64,000 nucleotides of DNA, from the NCBI GenBank assembly GCA_904066235.2, contig CAJFCV020000005.1, positions 4,893,501 through 4,957,500 of the forward strand. The letters are read 5' to 3'. The notes beneath the pieces are model-generated. The model saw nothing but the letters and a program-made list of their open reading frames with translations. It was not told the DNA's origin and ran no database searches. The stretch comes from Bursaphelenchus xylophilus. Lineage: Eukaryota; Nematoda; Chromadorea; Rhabditida; Aphelenchoididae. Made by a program: the position numbers and the translations under genes. Of this stretch, positions 59,350 to 64,000 are shown piece after piece; positions within the stretch are counted from its first letter, which is position 1, and every line of letters begins with the position of its first letter.

Positions 59350-61307
59350 ATGGACAGCGACGGGCCGTTTTGGGTAAGTAAGTCTTAAAAGTAATGTAGA
59401 CGGAACTTTATAAAAACAGGAGAGCTTTAGAAATGACTTTAATTTAGCCATATAAGGATATCAAATCACGCAGTATTTTTATCTATTATACATTAACATC
59501 TAGAGAACCTTATTCCAGCGCCGAATTACAACCAGACGTCTAATCCAAGTCGTCGTTGTAATCGGGGTCATCGTTTTGCTGTACTTTGCCCTCAGGCCAA
59601 ACACAAATGGCAATGGGCCGAATGAAAAGGACCTCTTTATGGGACCCAAATTTAGATTTATGAGTTTCAATTTGTGGTTTAATGGACACATGGTGAAGGA
59701 CGGGCTTCAGAAGATTGCAAAACACATCAAAAAAGTGGATCCAGATGTAGTTGCGTTACAAGTAAGTAATTATAAAGTTGCGACAACATACACAAGGCTG
59801 TTAAGAGATTTTACGTTTTGACAAAGCAAAAAGGGAAGTACTTTTTATATTAGACATGTAGAAAGAGGTACCAGACAAAGGTATCCCTAAATCAAATATT
59901 TGGATAATTAGACAACTAAATTTATCCCAATTGAAGACCTAAACAGTCCATTTTTTTGGGCTAAACGATTTTGCCGACAAGAAATTACACTAGGCATAAC
60001 AAAGAGATTATCGTGGGAGAGGGAGGGCTTTAAGACGTCATAGTCAACAACTTCAGGCCTTAAGGGCCGTATGTAATTAAGGAAAAGCACTGTGAATGCT
60101 GAACCTATGCGTCGTATCTTTTTTGTGATTATTTTTAGTCATCATGCTGATCTCATGATTACAGGAAATCCAAACGGTTTATGAACTTGATGAACTTCTT
60201 GATCTTCTCGGCCCTGATTGGAATGGCGCTTTTCGAGGGGGATCACGGTATGTGGATGATGCAATTATCTCAAGACACCCGGTAAGATAGATATCACGCC
60301 TTGAAAAAGAGTGCATTTTAGTTGAATTTCACTGAATCTTTCTCCCTCAACGCAGGTCTTGGAATTGAAATACTTCCGTCTAACACCAGTAAGGTCAGAG
60401 TGGTCAGTTTGCATCTGGATTGGCACAGCATGGGGAATTATGCCACAAATAATCGGCTGGTTACTTCCATAGACCAGATTTTGGCTGGGGAAAGCACACC
60501 ACCTGTATTTAGTAAGTTATCAACTTTGTGCCAGATTAATACCACTTCTAAACTAAATAACAAGAGAAGGCTTCCAAGTGCGACGCTTTCATTTCCTAAA
60601 ATGTTAAGCTCGCGCTTTTGCGGATATTCAACGGTATTGATTTGCGACAACTTTCACCAAAATCTAAGCGTTGCACTTGGAGTACTTCCCCTGTAAGTTT
60701 AAGAAAATTTGATGCTCTCCAGACCGAGTAGACCAAGTGAAGCAACTCCTCTCTCACCCGACTTTCAAACGGTGGAATGTCGAGTCCACGGATATCCCCG
60801 TTTTCATCGCCGGAGATTTTAATTCTGCTTCGCATTTAGATTGGGCCGAAAATAGAAAGTAAGGGATTACTTGTTTAACTAAAGTACGAGAGTTTTATTC
60901 ATGGTCGTTTTGATTAATCATCACGTGATTTCAGAGAAGAGCACGGTGGTTGGGTGGTGGAATGGCCGACCACAAAGATGATCATGGATTCTGGATTCCT
61001 CGATTCCTTCAGAGTTGTCCATCCCGATCCGATCGCTGAACCTGGTATAATATAATTGTATTAATTGTATTATGTTCTAGGAGACACCTGGTCCCTGGTC
61101 GAGAAGCATAATTGGGAATGGAATCTGACAATCCCAGAGCCTCAGGATCGTATTGACTTTATTTTTTTCAAGTCCCCGGATCTTAGAGTTGAAGATTCTT
61201 ATCTTTATTCTGGAGACGAGAAAGCGAATGTTCGTCCAAATCAATTTGAAAATGATTACCCGAGTGATCATTATGCAATGGTATCCGATTTTAACTTTAG
61301 AGCATAG
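59350..61307 (+). CDS. EEP-family hydrolase 1, type II membrane protein
   Basis: Seven exons (59350-59373, 59504-59761, 60165-60281, 60322-60511, 60723-60858, 60935-61044, 61081-61307) give 353 residues. A short basic cytoplasmic N-terminus (QRRITTRRL) is followed by one membrane segment (LIQVVVVIGVIVLLYFAL), then an endonuclease/exonuclease/phosphatase (DNase I-like) domain facing the lumen or outside. Catalytic motifs are complete: FMSFNLW (Asn), ALQEIQ (Glu), AGDFNSASHLDW (Asp, Asn), EPQDRIDF and SDHYAMVSDF (Asp-His). The segment GGWVVEWPTTKM followed by DSFRVVHPDP and a DTWSL box marks a subfamily that I associate with secreted microbial and eukaryotic EEP proteins of uncertain substrate (phosphodiester or phospholipid). 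Genes 2 and 3 downstream are paralogues without the membrane anchor. Confidence 0.85.
60595..60694. repeat. fragment of the 57.8-kb repeat inside an EEP1 intron
   Basis: Intron 60512-60722 contains AAGCTCGCGCTTTTGC near 60604 and a 25-nt block at 60670-60694 nearly identical to 58107-58131. It is placed in an intron and does not disturb the coding frame. Confidence 0.45.
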
Positions 61308-61707
61308 GGATTTCCCACATAAATTTCCGATATAACATTTATATCCAAGTACATAAAAATTAATTCCAAGAATATTTTTTTTGTTTCAAAGTTGAGTCTT
61401 AAAACAGAACACCCCAAGGCGCTAACTATTATAAATGAATAGCCCTGCAGACCGCCCTTGATTGCAATCTCGATCCAACGAAAAGAAATTATTTTTCAAT
61501 GACATTAAATAATTCCAAGTTGATAATAAAAATGCCCTCAGGGAATGGCAACAATCTGATGTTATCGAAATAAAACTGTAAGTTGTTTGATTGATTATTT
61601 TTTTGGCATATAATTTGTGTATAAACCGAGAATAAATAAATAAAAACCATCTCTCTCCAATCTTATCATTCCGGTCCATTAAAAAGACTGGCCATTTTTC
61701 GATTACC

Positions 61708-63267
61708 ATGCTTCCGAAGGCGGTGATCTTCCAAATATTTTTGTCGATTGTGGGAGCTCAAGGAATTGGAAATGGATATCCCCTGAGGATAATGACGTTT
61801 AATATTTGGATCACGGGCGAGAATGTGGTCGATGGATTGTATAAAATTGCAAAGCATATCAGGATTGTGGATCCCGATATTGTAACGATTCAGGTTGGTT
61901 GCAAAATTGAAACTTAATTTTAAAAAATTTTACCACAATCTGCGGATTTTTTAAATTAAGGATTTTCTTTAAAAATTTACTTTTAAAATTGAAATCAATT
62001 TTTTTTCAACAGTTTTTAAAAATTTTAACAAGTTCACTCCTTGCTTTTAAATTTTGAGACGAATTATTCCAATCGATCATTTTCCAATTAAAAAATATTT
62101 TCAAAGGTCATCCACTAACTGATCGCTAGATAAATAAACAACGGCTAGTTTTTTGGACGCTCCGTACCTTCATTTTCTGCAACGGAATATCCCCAAAATT
62201 ATTTTTCAGGAGCATCGCTTCAAGCTTGCATGGAAATTTCCAATTAAGAATACCAGAATCTAAAAGTTTTAATATTAATTTACAACAGCTGTCAGCTAAA
62301 ACGGTAAATTTTTGGAAAATTTTAGGAGCTCCAAAGTAAAGAATTGTTTGGACAACTTTTGACTGAACTGGGCCTCGATTACACTGGAGTTTACCACAAT
62401 TCGAGCGGTTATCCGGACACTGCGATCATCACAAAACACAAAATAAATGACGCCTTAACCTTTCAAACCTCCGCTACAATTGGAACAGAAATCGAATTGA
62501 AGTCGGGGATTGTGGTCAGATTCGTGGGAGCTCATTTGGCCTATAAAAGTTATGGTCCCTATGCTGCTTATAATAAATTGGTCACCGATATAAAACAAAT
62601 CATGGCTGGGGAAACAAAACCTGACTCTTGGAGTAGGTTGAAAAAAAATTAAAATAAAATTTGAGGTAAAAAATAATATTATATTTTATTTTTAGATCGA
62701 GCTAAAAATATCAAGGATCTCATTGCCTCGAAATCTTTCAAAAAATTCGCCGCAGAATCTGATTCTCAGCCCTTTTTCGTATGCGGTGACTTTAATTCTC
62801 CTTCTCATTTGGATTGGACGGAAGAAACAAGGTTAACTAAACAGTTTTATGTCGTTAATCCTCAGTTTTTGATACCTTTTGATAGTTTTTTAGATCAAGT
62901 CACGGAGGATGGGTAGTGGAGTGGCCGGCCACAAAACTACTGGCAGATCAGGGATTTGAAGATTCTTATCGAGTCAAGAATCCCAATGTGACCAGCCATC
63001 CAGGTAAAATTAGTTCTGCCTTTAAAACTAAAAAAAATTTTAGGTTACACCTGGTCTACTGTAAACAAATCTCCCGAAGAATGGGATTTCACGATCCCCG
63101 AACCCCAGGATCGTATCGATTTCATAAATTTTAAAGGAAAGAGGATCCAAGTGACGGACTCGTTCACTTATTGTGGAATGGAGCCGGTCTTGCCCATCCC
63201 GAGGCACAGAAATAATGATTACCCGTCTGATCATTTCGCAGTGGTCTCGGATTTTGTTATTTTATAG
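61708..63267 (+). CDS. EEP-family hydrolase 2, secreted
   Basis: Five exons (61708-61893, 62326-62632, 62696-62831, 62894-63003, 63044-63267) give 320 residues. A signal peptide (MLPKAVIFQIFLSIVGAQG) replaces the membrane anchor of gene 1. The motifs IMTFNIW, TIQE, CGDFNSPSHLDW, EPQDRIDF and SDHFAVVSDF contain every catalytic residue. Introns after the TIQ codon, in the A|AT codon before RAK, and at the following two junctions coincide with those of gene 1, proving common origin by tandem duplication. The first intron is 432 nt and T-rich. AATAAA at 63269 follows the stop almost directly. The start of gene 3 is only 141 nt further on. Confidence 0.87.
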
Positions 63268-63408
63268 AATAAAGAGCCTTAAAATATAATTTGAAATTGG
63301 ATTTTAGAGCATGGTGTTTAAGAGAGACTTTTGTCTCTTATTTTTCAATTTTTATTTACACAGATTGAGATATAATTGTAACTAAATGCCGACGCCTTAT
63401 TGTTAGCT

Positions 63409-64000
63409 ATGTTATTTTATATCCTTTCCGGCTGCTTATTATCCAATGTTTTGGCGCTTACAAAACTCCGGGTGATGACATTTAATGTTTGGCACTCGGG
63501 AACTCACGTAGAAAATGGAGATACGAAGATCATACAGCAGATGAGAGACGTGAATGCGGATGTGTATACCCTACAGGCAATTTAATTTAATTCTGATTTG
63601 ATGCGATCAAACGAACATTTTAGGAGATCCAGAATGAAACTTTTATCGAAATCATGAAAGCTTTTCCTAAATTTCATGGACGGCAATTTCATAGACATTC
63701 CTGTAATGTGGCCATATTTTCAAAACATAGAATCATCGCTGAGAAAACACCATTTTGCGGACTGGGCGTCACCATTCAAACGACTCCCGGTCAGAAATTT
63801 GAAATTATAAATATGCACTTGCAATTCCGAGACTATGGACCCGATATTTTGGAAACAAATCCAAAATTAACGAGCGATGAGTTGCTAAAATTGTCAAGTA
63901 AAAGCTGGCCGAGTAAGCAGTAATTCTGAGTCAGTAATTCATTTCTTTTTCAGCTCGTATAGCAGAAATTTCCCAGCTTCTAAAAGGGTTAGACGGGTCA
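63409..64000 (+). CDS. EEP-family hydrolase 3, secreted (5' part)
   Basis: Exons 63409-63576, 63624-63912 and 63954 onwards; the gene leaves the window. It has a signal peptide (MLFYILSGCLLSNVLA) and the first catalytic motifs VMTFNVW and TLQEIQ. The first intron sits at the same place as in genes 1 and 2 but has a GC donor (CTACAG|GCAATT), and the frame closes two codons later if unspliced. The protein is more divergent (MHLQFRDYGPDILETNPKL in place of the conserved SYGPYAAYNKL region). The GDFN, DRID and SDH motifs would lie beyond the edge, so whether it is intact is unknown. Confidence 0.75.

Overview
The window is nuclear DNA from a nematode. The genes are broken into many short exons with small GT-AG introns (down to about 45 nt). 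Several start codons sit 1-10 nt behind a TTTTCAG-type acceptor, as expected for spliced-leader addition. The gene set is nematode-like: a MLT-11-like multi-Kunitz moulting protein, HIF-1, a RasGRP, RIN, a group II PAK, an insulin-like peptide, an F-box protein and C-type lectin and Ly6-type secreted proteins. I cannot name the species. No bacterial, phage, CRISPR, rRNA or tRNA feature was seen. Gene models were built by joining exons by eye; reading phase was checked at every junction, and the totals close without a frame error except where noted.

Layout. 1-1107 (+): 3' end of a RasGRP/RGEF-1 gene, convergent with 1260-12243 (-), an 18-exon RIN gene (SH2, RIN homology, VPS9, RA). 15335-16203 (+): insulin-like peptide. 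18710-26423 (+): 13-exon MLT-11-like protein with eight Kunitz domains, followed closely on the same strand by a TSSK-like kinase (26710-28067). 30807-31524 (+): C-type lectin, convergent with a PAK-2-like kinase (31871-34250, -). 35268-35927 (+): small single-pass, probably mitochondrial protein. 38115-39662 (+): Ly6-type secreted/GPI protein whose single intron is almost filled by a 924-bp foldback transposon. 40023-42632 (-): tandem pair of MPPED-type metallophosphoesterases. 45402-50615 (+): HIF-1 with bHLH, two PAS domains and an LAP prolyl-hydroxylation motif. 51216-51431 and 53377-53754 (-): two small secreted proteins. 54243-57001 (-): F-box protein with a second, decayed member of the foldback family in an intron. 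59350-64000 (+): three tandem endonuclease/exonuclease/phosphatase (EEP) genes, the last cut by the window edge.

Functional themes. Signalling is well represented: Ras exchange (RasGRP), Ras-to-Rab5 coupling (RIN), Cdc42/Rac effector kinase (PAK), insulin and hypoxia (HIF-1). Moulting and surface or secreted proteins form the second group. The genes are not an obvious pathway cluster; the only local clustering is by tandem duplication (MPPED pair, EEP triplet). The most unusual items are the foldback transposon that rebuilt an intron, its relative 16 kb away, three GC-AG introns, a Kunitz protein with no basic P1 residue, a kinase with a degenerate glycine loop, and an insulin with altered A-chain spacing.
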